A DNA stretch of 64,000 nt. Origin: Nemopilema nomurai (taxonomy: Eukaryota > Cnidaria > Scyphozoa > Rhizostomeae > Rhizostomatidae). The notes under the pieces were generated by a model. It did not search any database, was not told where the DNA came from, and worked only from the letters and a program-made list of their open reading frames with translations. The first letter of the stretch is position 1. Every line of letters begins with the position of its first letter. The position numbers were made by a program, and so were the translations under genes. Of this stretch, positions 1 through 33,951 are shown one piece after another. The stretch is from assembly GCA_003864495.1 (NCBI GenBank), contig ML133442.1:1801731-1865730 (forward strand). Direction: 5' to 3'.

Positions 1-306
1 TCAGGAGTCCAACTTCTAGATCCAACTTCCTAGGCTAGAGTAAAGGTGCCATTCAACTTTTAAGTACAGCACACATCTGTATGTTTTTTCTAATAAAAGC
101 TGTGAAATGTCTTTTCTTGTGACTTGCATTGAATTTTCCAATTAAGTACACTTTTTTTTACAAAATACACACGGTTCATAATTAATCACAAAATCTGTTT
201 ACTTCAAAGGATCCACTAAGTGTGTTGAAATATAAAGAGCTAAGATATTTTTATATTCTTGTTATTTTTTTACATTTTGATATTTGTTGTTTTATGATTT
301 GAATAG

Positions 307-3300
307 GTGGTGTGGGTGTGCCAGGACCACCTGGGCCTCCAGGTTAGTAACTTTTTGCCATTTTTTTCAATATTTCTCATTTCTAAATGTTGTTTACGAG
401 GAAGGGATTCAGTTATGTTGGCATCAGATATTCTGTTTCAAAGGCTTCAAGTTATGTTTTGTTTCATGTCTGTTGGGGCATGGAAGGTAGAGAAAGATAG
501 GTTAACTTTGAATGGTAAATGAAACAACAGTCATACAGAATGCAAGTGAAGTCTATATTCAACAGAATGCAACAGTGTTTTTGAGGGTTTAGTTATTGAG
601 AGCTGATTGTGTGGCTTCCATTTATGCCTTTTAAAATCATAAAATATTTCTTCGGAAGGGGCAAATAGCCAGAAAGCACTCTGTCTATTGTTGGAAGTAT
701 GGTTAAATATTTGGCACACAGAATTAAATATGGCAACTACATCTTGTTAATCTTGATGTGTTTATGGTCTAGAGGTGCCCAAATGTTAGTATTTGTAAAT
801 TTTGTTTTATTACAGGACCCCAAGGACCTCAAGGAGAAGCAGGTCCACCAGGTGTGTTCAAGAGTTGGGCTAGTTTTGTGTAGATAGATATAACTTTCTG
901 TTCAAAGAGTACTTTTATGATTTTGTTTTCACATATTTCCTTCCTCGCAAGCTATTTATAGCTGTGCAACAAGCTATTCTTTCACTAAGGATTGCTTGGT
1001 AAAAACACTATGAACAAGGGTTCTCATTTTTGAAAACTCCATATAGTTTGTATTTAACGCAATGGTCAAAAATGCTAATCAAAAGTGCTAACCAAAAGTG
1101 CTAATCAAAAGTGCACTAACACAATGATCAAAAGTGCTTATTGTGGTCAAAAGTGCTAATCAAGTAACAAGGAAAAAGAGTAAACAATCATGAGACCATG
1201 GGAAATTGGTGTTAACAGAAAACTGCAAAAACACCTGTTTGCATGTGTGATAAAAATCATGTGCAGTCTAACTTACGCAAATGCAGGTGTGTGCAAGTGC
1301 GATCACACGTTCTAAACAAAGGGACTGACGCATATTTTACAACTTTTTATTCAATTTTACTTTTGTTTCATGCAATGTGGGACAAAACATTCATATTTAT
1401 GTAGGAGGAATTTTGATTTTAAAAATGTATAAATAAATATTAAGTGATTTCTAAGCAGAAGTTTTTTGTTAAGACAGTAATATTTTCTGCCTTAACTTTT
1501 TATTAACTAAATTGCTTTCAATATGTATTTTACATGTAAAAGTAATAATTGTAAATACAGACTGAAATTTGTGGCAGATACTAAGCTAGCTGTTGAAGGC
1601 AGAAGGTACTAGGCTCTGTGCTCTCATGATTTCTCTCAGGTACCCCATCACTAACCCGAAGCAAAGGTTTGAACATGGTAACTCAAGGTTTGAAACATTG
1701 TGGCAACATGGTGAACACTCATGCACACCACAGAGATTTTTAAAATTGACAGACTTTTACTCTTGTTGCTATTTATTCAAACCAATCAAATTGAGATCAA
1801 GAATCCTTTTAATGAGTAGTGTTTAGCTTCTATTCCGGTTGTTGTCGGAGGTTGATTAAGGTAAGGAAGGTTGGGTAAGGGGTTAAAAACAAGGTAAGTT
1901 TGCTCATGGCCTGTGTTTTTGTAAATAGCTCTGCCATCACCATGACTAGTGTTTTGATTTTGGGCTTGTTAAGAGAAGCTTTGGTCAAATCATGATTATT
2001 TACACACCATATGAGGTATCTTGATGCTCTAACAGGTAATAATTATTTAAAGCCTGGCATGACTTTTGTTTGATATAAAATATGGTGATACGCAAATTGT
2101 AATATTGAGACACTTTTGTTCAAGGGCCAGCAGGACCAGAAGGAGCAGATGGACCTAGGGGTAAGAAGCACAAGCTCGCTCTATTTTTATGTAAATTAGC
2201 ATGAAACATTGACTGCCTTGTAGTGCACTTTGACAGAAATGTAGAAGCAATGTTAGAAGATTCATTGAGTTCCTTTGAATGGTACTGTTATATATGCTGG
2301 GGTTTTTTAGTTGACTTACCTTAAGTTTCTTTCAGTTCAAAATGTGATTAGCGAGGAGCTGTTTTTGTAAAGGAACTTTTGATTTTTGTCTGCAATTCAC
2401 AGTTTACAGGAAGTGTATTGCTTTTCTATGAAGGCGCTTTTTATGATGTTCCTTTCCAATTTCAGTATTTTACATAATTTAATGAATAATGCTCTTTCTT
2501 AGGTTTTCCTGGCTCACAGGGGGAAACAGGAGAAAAAGGTACCCTATTCAGATACAAAATCAATTAAATTACGCTAAGAAAAGTACAAAGGTTGCTTTTG
2601 AATTTCAGCCTTTTTCTGACCTATTGATTATCAATGTTACTGAGATTTGGCATAAATTTTAAATTCATGAAAAGGATGCTTGACAATCTCTTAAGAATGC
2701 TTTAAATGAAAAATCGTTTACAGGAGAGAAAGGTGAGAATGGCATGGATGGACTACAAGGCCCTGCAGGGCCACCGGGTGATCAAGGACCCCTGGGTGAA
2801 CAAGGACCAATGGGGGAGCAAGGTCCCCAAGGTGCGCTTTTTGACCTGTCTTTCAAACTAGTTTCATTCTGTGTTTCTCATTTCAACAACCCTGATATAA
2901 GTACATTTATATTACAACTCATTTGACTGAAAATATTATTCAACGGATCTTAACTTTGTTATATAAGGACTAAAAGGAGAAAAGGGGGACAGTTCTTCAT
3001 CAAGCCAATTTGACTCAGAAGGCCCGACTACTGCAACTCAAGAATCTCAAGCTTCAGAAGAACCTGCACAAAAAGCAGAGGATGCTGCTATAGAATCTGA
3101 AGAACAAGATGTCCATTCCGAGGACGAGCCTTTGTCAACAGCCTCATCAGAAGAAACAGAACCAGCTGCTGCATTGGAAGAGCCTGTAGATGCCTCAGAA
3201 GAAGAGCCTGTTTCTGTAACTGAAGAGCCTGCAGCTGCCCCAGAGGAGGAGTCTGCAGCTGCCCCAGAGGAAGAGCCTGTTCCTGTGACTGAAGAACCTG

Positions 3301-4895
3301 CAGCTACATCTGAAGACGAAGCAGTTGCTGCATCAGAAGAGTCTGTCCCTGCAACCGAAGAGCCTGCAGCTACATCTGAAGAATCTGTCCCTGTATCAGA
3401 AGAACCAGCAGCTACATCAGAAGAGTCTGTCCCTGTAACTGAAGAGCCTGTAGCTTCACCTGAAGAAGAACCAGTAGCTGCATCAGAAGAGTCTGTCCCT
3501 GTATCAGAAGAACCAGCAGCTGCGTCAGAAGAGTCTGTCCCTGTAACTGAAGAGCCTGCAGCTACATCCGAAGAACCAGCAGCTACATCTGAAGAAGAAC
3601 AAATAGCGGCATCAGAAGAGTATGTGCCTGTATCAGAAGAACCAGCAGCTACATCAGAAGAGTCTGTCTCTGTAACTGAAGAGCCTGCAGCTTCACCTGA
3701 AGAAGAACCAGTAGCTGCATCAGAAGAGTCTGTGCCTGTATCAGAAGAACCAGCAGCTGCATCAGAAGAGTCTGTCCCTGTAACTGAAGAGTCTGCAGCT
3801 ACATCAGAAGAAGAACCAGTTGCTGCATCTGAAGAGCCTGTCCCTGTAACTGAAGAGCCTGCAGCTTCACCTGAAGAAGAACCAGTAGCTGCATCAGAAG
3901 AACCAGCAGCTACATCTGAAGAAGAACCAGTAGCTGCATCAGAAGAGTCTGTCCCTGTAACTGAAGAGCCTGCAGCTGCATCAGAAGAGTCTGTCCCTGT
4001 AACTGAAGAGCCTGCAGCTACATCTGAAGAAGAACCAGCAGCTACATCTGAAGAAGAACCAGCTGCTACATCTGAAGAAGAACCAGTAGCCGCATCAGAA
4101 GAGTCTGTGCCTGTATCAGAAGAACCAGCAGCTGCATCAGAAGAACCAGCAGCTGCATCAGAAGAGTCTGTCCCTGTAACTGAAGAGCCTGCAGCTACAT
4201 CTGAAGAGTCTGTGCCTGTTTCAGAAGAACCAGCAGCTGCATCAGAAGAACCAGCAGCTACATCTGAAGAACCAACAGCTACATCTGAAGAAGAACCAGC
4301 AGCTACATCTGAAGAAGAACCAGTAGCTGCATCAGAAGAGTCTGTCCCTGTATCAGAAGAACCAGCAGCTGCATCAGAAGAGCCTGTCCCTGTAACTGAA
4401 GAGCCTGCTGTTACATCTGAAGAAGAACCAGTAGCTGCATCAGAAGACCCTGTCTCTGTAATTGAAGAGCCTGCAGCTACCCCAGAGGATGAGCCTGCAG
4501 CTGCCCAAGAAGAGGAGCCTGCTGCTGCCCAAGAAGAGGAGCCTGCAGCTGCCCCAGAGGATGAGCCTGCAGCTGCCCAAGAAGAGGAGCCTGCTGCTGC
4601 CCAAGAAGAGGAGCCTGCAGCTGCCCCAGAGGATGAGCCTGCAGCTGCCCAAGAAGAGGAGCCTGCTGCTGCCCAAGAAGAGGAGCCTGCTGCTGCCCAA
4701 GAAGAGGAGCCTGCTGCTGCCCAAGAAGAGGAGCCTGCTGCCCAAGAAGAGGAGCCTGCTGCTGCCCAAGAAGAGGAGCCTGCTGCTGCCCAAGAAGAGG
4801 AGCCTGCAGCTACCCCAGAGGATGAGCCTCTACTTGAATCACCAGAGCCTGCGGTTGAACTAAAAGAATCTACTGCTACTGGGGAAGAAAGCTGA
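307..4895 (+). CDS. Collagen-like protein with long acidic repetitive C-terminal tail (3' part of gene)
   Basis: Visible exons are 307-342, 816-851, 2125-2160, 2503-2538, 2724-2831 and 2968-4895; earlier exons must lie upstream of the window. Four exons are exactly 36 nt and one is 108 nt. All start with two bases and end with one base of a Gly codon, so each encodes whole Gly-X-Y triplets (for example GEKGENGMDGLQGPAGPPGD), 28 triplets in total. The last exon continues GLKGEKGD and then becomes about 630 residues of Glu/Ala/Pro/Ser/Val repeats (EEPAATSEESVPV type, then AAAQEEEP and AAAPEDEP octapeptides from about 4480). It ends TATGEES at 4895. No cysteines, no C-propeptide or NC1 domain and no membrane segment are seen in the tail. 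The triple-helix part is certain. An extracellular structural role follows from the family. The function of the tail is unknown. The internal ATG/TTG-led reading frame from 3132 is only part of the last exon. Confidence 0.85.
1060..1165. repeat. Short 13-bp imperfect tandem repeat in collagen intron
   Basis: Several copies of a unit close to AAAAGTGCTAATC occur between about 1068 and 1163, with variants and short interruptions. It lies in the 1.27-kb intron between the second and third visible collagen exons. No coding potential is seen. Confidence 0.7.
3132..4830 (+). repeat. Coding tandem repeats of the acidic tail
   Basis: The DNA is a degenerate array of in-frame repeats. Up to about 4450 the units encode alternating EEPAATSEE, EEPVAASEE, EESVPVSEE and EESVPVTEE blocks. 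From about 4480 to 4820 a tighter 24-nt unit encodes AAAQEEEP, with AAAPEDEP variants every few copies and one unit shortened to AAQEEEP. Unit lengths are multiples of three, as expected where selection keeps the frame. The opposite strand is open over 4440-4793 only because of the repeat. Confidence 0.85.
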
Positions 4896-7013
4896 GGTTT
4901 ACAAAAGAACTTGAAATTTTAGGTGAGAAGGCATTTGCCACAGCTTTTGTCAATTGTGCTCTGAACAACAGAGAGGCCCACTTCTTCCTGCAGTTTCCAA
5001 CTCCATAGCTAGGCCAACATCCAACAATGTTTACTATCTGCAGAACTTGATTTTTAGACTGTCTGAAAATGCATTATAGTTGGTCTGTGCAGCCAAAAGA
5101 GCATTGTAGGTTTATATAACATTTTATCTGTTTGCATTTATCCTATTAGATCTCTTCTTATTTTACTTGTCATATTTTTTTATTTTTACCTCCTTTAGGA
5201 AGATGTATTTACCAAAACAGAAATTGAAAAGGAATTAAAGTCATGCTAAGACTTCTAAAGTCAACTTCACTTTCAATTCTTTTCTGCTCAAAATTTGTTG
5301 CGATTTTGGAGTTTTAAAATCGTTCAGCACTGATGTAATACCCTCTTCAAGCAGTTTATTTTCAGTTTGTTTGTTTTCATTTTATTTGTTTCAAGAAAGG
5401 AATACCCTATATGGTGTTTCTGCAAACCAAGAAGTGTAAGTAGACCCTGTGAAACCTGTAAGGTAAACACTTCAGCCAAGGTATATTCAGAGATAGCTAG
5501 CTATAGTCAGTATTTTGAAATGTAGCAGTCTTAATTTTTTGATAAATTAAGATGGTGGTTAGTACTCTGTCCTTTAGAAATGACCCTATCATAGCTAAAT
5601 AGGAACTTCAGTGGCTTGTGGTTGAAATGAAATTATCTATCTGTTGCTAAGTGGAGGTGACATGTTGGTCTTCTATTAGTAACTGTATCATTAGAGATGC
5701 TGTATTGACAAATTTGAAATTCTCTGTTTAAATAGTTATAAAATATTTCAGAGTAGTTTTTAAGTGAAAAGAAATTGTGCAGTTAGTATTTGTTATGATA
5801 TTATGATTTAATAAATTCTAATTGACTTTTTGACAAACATGTAAACAAAGAATAGCAGGAGTGTGGTAATTTGGTTGTTGATGTTTTATGATAAATTAAA
5901 GTTTAAGTTTTGTTTGCTCAGCATGACCCGGTTGCGTCATTAACTATTTTTATAAAGATATGCCACTTTAACTTCTGCTCCAACTTTTTATCACAAAATA
6001 TTGTTTTTATTTTGAGGGCCCTTATAATTCTTTGCTGTTTTTTAACAATTGTTAACTAAAATGATTTATCTGTTAAAGCAATGCCATCAAGTATAAAGAT
6101 TTCCATATATTTTTGTGACAACATGTCTTTTCTCTGTGTACCTCCTGAATTCAATAAAGATATTAATTCAAGAGAGCAGATCTATAGTACTTTCATCTTT
6201 TAAATGTCATCTTTATTTGCTCCTAATAGTCAAAATTCAAAATGACACCATGCCAAAACTGAAAGGGGATCATTAGAACACTTTATGTGCTACCTTTATG
6301 CAAAAAAGTGTTTGAAAGACATCTTGATATTCTTATTTGAAAATCAAAGGTATTAAAAAACAATTTGTGTACTTTAAACTTGAGTGGAGTCAGAACCATA
6401 AAGGGAAAACAGTCCAGGTTCTTTGAATCAATGAAGCTAAGAGGTGGTAAAAATTTTCAAAACTTGGCAAAGAAATTGAGCAGTAACATCACAATTTGTG
6501 TTATAATAAATCAATGGTCGTCCAGAACAAGCACATTGTAACTAAGATACTCTTCTTAGCTTCTTTGCCATTCTAAAAAACTAAAAGCCAACCAAGGTAA
6601 GGTTTGCTTTTATACTCTACGAAAAGAATTCCAGAAGAATTTAATTGTGTTCTATTAAACATTTGAATCATTCACTAAAGGGAAAATATGATGCATTAAC
6701 TAATCAAGAATTAAACAAACAAATTAAAAATCAGGAACTGTTATTCCAATTTTTTGTAAATGTGTTGCACAGAATGTGAACACAAAAAGATGGATTCAGA
6801 TATGCATGAGAAGAAAGATCATAAAAATAGGAAAATTGAAACTGAAAGGTTATATAAAGGTTCATGAATTCAACCTTGTAAGCCCATCACTACTTTTTCC
6901 AATAGCATCTATCAAAAGCAATAAAGTTGTATTCATCTATACATCAAATAAACATAGAAATTTAGACATTATAATTAAGATCTTGCAAATAAATCATTGT
7001 CTTTAACCCAAAT
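4896..7013. other. Collagen-like gene 3' UTR and convergent intergenic region
   Basis: No convincing coding sequence is seen. The segment is AT-rich and lies between the collagen stop codon and the DHDDS stop codon, which face each other. Candidate AATAAA poly(A) signals for the plus-strand gene are at 5810-5815 and 6153-6158. A short open frame at 6776-7006 is AT-rich, unlike any family I recognise, and probably chance. Confidence 0.6.
6153..6158 (+). terminator. Candidate poly(A) signal of the collagen-like gene
   Basis: Canonical AATAAA in the AT-rich 3' flank of the plus-strand gene. AATAAA at 5810-5815 is an equally good, closer alternative. The choice needs transcript data. Confidence 0.4.
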
Positions 7014-10000
7014 TCAATTAACTGCCACAGTTTCTATAATATAAGAGTTTCGTTTTTTCTCCAAGCAAGTCAAAAATCTATTAATCCTATTTTCCCTTTC
7101 CTGAGCAATATTTTTTATTTCAGCATTTAATGTAGTTTTAACATTGTTTTCTGCATAGTCAATGAGTTCGCCTCTTTCACAGTGTTGAAGATTTTTGTGC
7201 GCTTGAATCAAGTCCTCTGTCATTATGTCCTTTAACTGTCTCTGGTGCAGTGAATCTTTTGTGTCCTTAAAAACAGATATATGGCAATTGGATGAAAAGG
7301 CTGAAAAGTTGAGATAGAGAAAAATGTTGCAGCATTACTCACAAAATTCTAATGCACAGATCAGATCGACAGATAGTGAAACAGCTTGCAAAAGGGAGTC
7401 ATGTTCTTCATTATTTACTGGCAGATTTGTTTGTATAGAGGTAAAATGCTGCTATGCCTTTATCACTATATAATTTGTACATTGAAGAACAGCCAAATTT
7501 CTGTGTAAATCATTATAACATAGTGATGAAGAAAGAGGAACGATACTTACATACAAAACCTTATAGCCAAGTTGGTAGTGAAGAACACATTTGAGGAATT
7601 GCCACACAGTAAATTCGGGCCAAAGGTTGTCAACAAATGCCAACATTGAGTAGGATGACTGTACAATGAAAGAAGACAAAATAATTGAAGCACTTAATTC
7701 AAAAGTCAGAAAATTTAAATGTAGAAATGTGGGCTATTGACCGTTGATTTATTAAAAGCATCTACTGAAAAGAAAAAGCCATTTGTTAATAATAATTGTC
7801 TAAGACTAGACCTAGCTGTTTTCGGCAGGCAGCCACACAAGTGAGCGTCCTCCACACTAGCCTTGTTAGGAAGGCGAGGATGACACCTCTTGATGCAAAA
7901 CTTAAATAGTGATAGAAACTTTATACCCTATGTTTTGACTTCAAAATAACATTTATGTATCACTATTCCATTATTCAGGAAGTCATCTATTCCTATAAAC
8001 TTGCTAACTACTCAACAAGTCACTTGAAAAACAAATGAAGCTTTCTTAAATGAAGATATACAAACTCAAACAAAGAAGCCTTCAAGTACTTGAACATCAG
8101 CATGCTAGTTTTGAATGACTGATAGTTTGTACTGACGTTACAACAAAATTATATATGGTCAAGGCAACAGAGTTTCTTACGAAGGATAAAGAGAGTGCGG
8201 AAAAATAACTGACCTGAGTGGGACCAAACTGTTAAAGACTGTTGTTTATTCATACACTTTTAATGATGATTTTCAAGAGACTAAAACTGCCCGCCCCACT
8301 TGACCAAAAAGAGTCATGTACCATGTGACTGCTTAAATGTTCACTGCCAGGTTGTGAAATAATCAATAGAGAACTAGTTTTGCACCAACCTGCCACATAA
8401 GGAAGTCACTCAGTCGAACTTCACCTGATGTTCTGATTAGCAAGTCTATATGCTCAGATTTGCTTGAATACAAGCATTTCTCAAGAAGCAGTTCACTTAT
8501 ATCACTAAAAAAGAAAAGGAATTGTAGGGGTAATGCTTATTGTCATCATCAGTTCACTTGACTATCTATCATCGCTAAACAAAGTCTGTAATATATTTCG
8601 TAAATCAATGACTTAGCAAGCATTGCTATTGAAGTGGCATATAACTTCTAAAGAAAAGAAAATTAAGACGTTAGCGCTATTTAGCATCTAGAAAAAAGTG
8701 CATTAGTAAATGAAACAAATCAACATGTGCACTATAGCTCCAAAACATATGCATGAAAATGTAGATTACCATCATACCATTTATTAAGGTGGCCATGTTT
8801 AACACCCATAGTAATTTCCTTTACAGCTTCAGTAATTTCGTGCCTTGATGAATATGCCAATGCCACATTCAATATAGACCTGGTGTTGAACAAATTGCAA
8901 AAAATGTTTTTAACTAAAAAAAATTGATAACACTAAAAATTGAAACATAATATGATACAAAGGGATCTATTTCTCTGAGTGTTTTTAGAAATAAAATATT
9001 TACAAGTCAATATATTTGTTAAAATATATATATATATATCAAGAAAAGGAAAAATGGCCTTAAAAAGGAAATTTGGTGTTACAATAAAGTTTGAAAAGCA
9101 AACCAAAAAGCTCATAAATTGTTGCTTCTTGGTATGGTCCATAGTGTTAAGATCTTGTTTCCTGCTATCAAAAAGAATCACCAAGAGCAGGACTTGGTAG
9201 GCTATAAACCTTTTCTGAAGAGGCAAATATCTCCATAGTCAATATTAGCAAATACCATTTTCAAAATTGTGGCTCCTGAAAATTTAAAATACTAGGCACT
9301 TCTAAGTAGACCTTGTACCTTGAATTATCTTTTGAAAAGTTTACAACTCTTGCCACTGATTTCTTCACATCCTCTGGTAAAAGACTAACATCACCAAGAA
9401 TGCGAACACAAACACCATATTTCATCATCATATCCCTAAAATAGATTGATTTATCTTGCATTAGAATCATGGCCTAGTCCATTCCAACTTTCCACCAAGA
9501 ACCAATGTAAAATTCTCAATAAAGAATCACCCAGCAATAGAGAACATATTCTTTATATTCAACATAAGTAACAAAATGTCCCAAGTGATATGTTGTTAAA
9601 CCTAGTATTCTCAAAATGTTTTTATAAAAGTAAATGATTAAAAAACAATTTATGAGTATATTGGGAGGAAATAATCAGAATTTAGGAAAATGGTCAAAAT
9701 ACAAAAACATATATACTTTTCTTCCAAAAGCTTATCAAACTTTTCCTTTGCAAGCGACATCAAGCCATTTACTTCATCTTCTGACCTTTTGAAATTTTCT
9801 GTACTGAAGGCATAAACTGTCACTTCAGGAATTCCTAATTCAAAGCACCAATGCAAAACCTAAGGGAAAGCAAAGATCTTTCTTTGACCGTATTATAGTT
9901 ACAAATTGTGCATACAAAAGCACAGAGAAATTTGAAGTTTATTTATCAAGTATTCTCTTAATACTTAGTATTCTCTTTGAACAAAAGGGTTATTTGAGGA

Positions 10001-10308
10001 AGTATGAGAAAAACAGTAAAAACCATTGATTGTGACATTACTGCATTAGCAACCTTGAAACACTGGCTAGCGGAAAAAAACTTGGGCAGCTTCGTCGATG
10101 ATTCAAATTTGGAAAGCAATTATACCTGAGCAAGCTTTTCAAACCCTTTAGAATGTCCATCCTTCTTTTCCAAGCGATGCTTTCTAGCAAACCTTCTATT
10201 GCCATCCATAATTATAGCAATATGCTTCGGGATATTTCCACTTTTAATGACTTTGAAGACAAGACTCTGTAGAAAGCCAAGCTCTTTCTGGTCCTGAAAC
10301 CAAGACAT
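7014..10308 (-). CDS. DHDDS: Dehydrodolichyl diphosphate synthase complex subunit (cis-prenyltransferase)
   Basis: Seven coding exons on the minus strand: 10126-10308, 9717-9859, 9319-9435, 8778-8879, 8390-8504, 7551-7658, 7014-7265. Together they encode 339 residues (human DHDDS is 333). The start MSWFQDQKE is an ATG matching the family N-terminus. The cis-prenyltransferase signature [15 protein letters not shown] lies at residues 29-43 with the catalytic Asp at about 35. Next come [35 protein letters not shown] and the C-terminal [15 protein letters not shown] and LWPEFTVW blocks. In animals the enzyme works with NUS1/NgBR at the endoplasmic reticulum to extend farnesyl diphosphate with cis-isoprene units, giving the dolichol precursor for N-glycosylation. 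All exon phases agree and no key motif is missing. It lies head to head with the PHIP-like gene, with 401 bp between start codons. Confidence 0.95.
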
Positions 10309-10709
10309 CTTTAAATATCAACTGAATTAAAGATTGGTAACTGCAAAATCTACGTTTGACCGATCTGGTGCTACCCGCTTCTCTACGGTGGTATATCCGC
10401 CATTGACACTTACGTGTGTCCTTTTGCCCTGAAAACCTTTGATTGTAATCCATTGTTATATTAAATATCATGAACAATGACTGATTTTTCTTTTGACCAA
10501 TTGAGAGCCTTCTTTTGTCTAGAACTTGCGCATGCCCAGTTCTGACTGTAGCTATTGTTCCCGAACGACTTGGAAGCGAACACGCTAATGTGGAATTCCC
10601 AGTTATGGAGGCCTTGAGAAAAACAGTGATCTTGGAACTTGATTGTGGTTCATTTTTCACTTGGTTCATGCAACCTTGAAATGCTCAAGGAAAACGCTCT
10701 TGAAAAGAA
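10309..10709. promoter_or_regulatory. Shared bidirectional promoter region of DHDDS and PHIP-like gene
   Basis: The two start codons diverge and are 401 bp apart, so both 5' UTRs and core promoters must fit here unless there are upstream non-coding exons. The stretch is less AT-rich than the surrounding introns. I see no clear TATA box. An open frame on the minus strand (10244-10669) overlaps the DHDDS first exon in another frame and is probably chance. Confidence 0.55.
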
Positions 10710-32063
<21,354 letters not shown>

Positions 32064-32075
<12 letters not shown>

Positions 32076-32142
32076 TCGCGTCGATTCCTGATCGCGTCTT
32101 TTCCTGATCGCGTCTTTTCCTGATCGCGTCGATTCCTGATTA
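32064..32142. repeat. 16-bp minisatellite at the PHIP-like stop codon
   Basis: About four to five copies of a unit close to CCTGATCGCGTCGATT, with a CCTGATCGCGTCTTTT variant. The array starts inside the last codons, and the TGA stop lies within its first unit, so the extreme C-terminus (YVDS) sits at the repeat edge. Confidence 0.85.
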
Positions 32143-33318
32143 CTCCTTATCAATATGGCCTATCCCTTCAATTTTCCACGTTGCTTAATCGAGGCTTTTT
32201 GATGAAGAATTATTTTCCTATCTGATTTGTATTGCAAGGCATTATTAATTAGTACTGGAGAAATGAGTAAAAGCCTCTCTTTTCTAAGCATGCCATCGCG
32301 TCATGGAATCATGCAATGATCGCAGGTAATGATGCGTGATGCAATGATCGCAAATATTGGGCACTAGATAAAATAGACTTGTCGTACATCATTGCGTTAC
32401 TGCAAATGCGAAAGAGGCTTGCACAAAACTTTTCATGATTGAACGAGAGCCATCTTTTTATGATCTAGTGCCCACTCCAAGAGTGCTGCTCCGCGTTCAT
32501 TGATGAGTGAACGAACAAGCTAAAATCGACCTTTCTTCGTTTTCTACAAGCCAATAATTTTTATGAATCCAGAGTGGTACAACGGACAAGACTTGCAAAG
32601 TAGTCCCTTCTGCTAGCTTTAAAACGTATGGTGTATCCAAAACTGGCCATATCCCCTCGGCGAAACGTTTTTTATATTCTCGTCGCAGTACGAGCTTAGC
32701 CTTGGTCAGCATCAAAAGTATTTCCTATCGTTTAAGGTAGCAAGAAAAGCTTATCAGGTTTGTGAGCAGAGATCTTCTCCACGCTCTCTTCCTAAAACAC
32801 TTTCAACCCTGCCGATGTTACAAATGCAAATTAGGGCAATTCGTCTTTATTGTGTTTCTTTCCATCCATGCTTGTATACATTGTAATTATACGAAAATGT
32901 AATTTATTTCATAAAAGCATTACTTCGTAACTTGTTTCAAACTGAGTTTTCGCAGTGTTTTCTTTCCACGAATCCGGAAGAAATATAACGGCAATTGTGA
33001 ATTTCTGATTCGCATTTTGGATATTAACATATACTCGTATTTTCAGTGTCAGAGAAAACTGTCATGTTTGTAAGATTGGCTTCAAATATTGTTTTTTTTA
33101 AGGTTTCACAGAATTCTTTGTATAAAGATGTAATAAGATCAAGCGATTTCATATGCTGTTCCTACATCTCAGAAAACGAAACGGCCTATTTCAAATAACA
33201 AAGGATTTAGAATGCTTCAGCTATCTTCCCAATTGTTTCACTCATTATTGGCGCTAAAACAGATTTGAAAATAAATTCCACGAGAACAAAATGACAGAAG
33301 AGAACGGCCTGGAACCTG
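32076..33318. other. PHIP-like 3' flank, no recognised gene
   Basis: After the 16-bp array this is AT-rich sequence, probably 3' UTR then intergenic. A minus-strand open frame at 32497-32715 (71 codons) resembles nothing I recognise and has no clear splice partners. A possible AATAAA is near 33269. The left arm of the inverted duplication begins at about 33319. Confidence 0.5.
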
Positions 33319-33951
33319 ATAGAAGATAATCGCTGGTGCAACACATTGATGGACATAACCATTGTTGTGGCACACATAATTGCAGGACCAAAGAAATCTC
33401 AATCAAAGCCACGCAACCAATAAATATGGTCATTCGCAGGCAGCCTAAACGAGCTACTTCCATGTTTGATACCTGGTAAAAACAAGGGCAACGCTACACG
33501 AATATAACGAGATGCTAAACTTGTGCATTCTTCTAATGTTCTTTAGCTCCACGGAGATTACCCAAATCCTTCAAAAGATAATAAGGAACAAGCTAGAAAC
33601 ATATGCAGACATATATTTGCCTAACTGAGGTCAGTTAGTCAGTTAGGGAAATTTCTGCCAAATTCTTGTTAATGACTTGAATCGAATGCCAGTTACTAAG
33701 AGTCTTTCTTATGATAACGCGAAGCAAAATCGCTTGTACACGTTTTGATAGGCTGTCTTGCTACAGCGAGAAAAGTCATTAGATGATATAGATTACCATG
33801 CGTCCTCAAACTTTTCTCAACAAAATGAAGGTTCCCCACATACTCTTCTATTCAATGTGCAAAACAAGGGCTTGTCACCAAAACACAGTCAGCAAAACAG
33901 CGACAAATAACAGACTCCTTATAAACACCAACGAATGCTATTAAGACCGTC

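Noticed and set aside
4440..4863. Antisense and alternative-frame open frames (GSSRLLFL and KKRSLLLP repeats)
   Set aside because: Shadows of the AAAQEEEP coding repeat of the collagen-like gene.
10244..10669. 141-codon minus-strand frame upstream of DHDDS
   Set aside because: Overlaps the true DHDDS first exon in another frame and has no family resemblance. Probably chance in the shared promoter.
32497..32715. 72-codon minus-strand frame in the PHIP-like 3' flank
   Set aside because: No recognised family, no convincing splice sites or promoter. Could be chance or old element debris.
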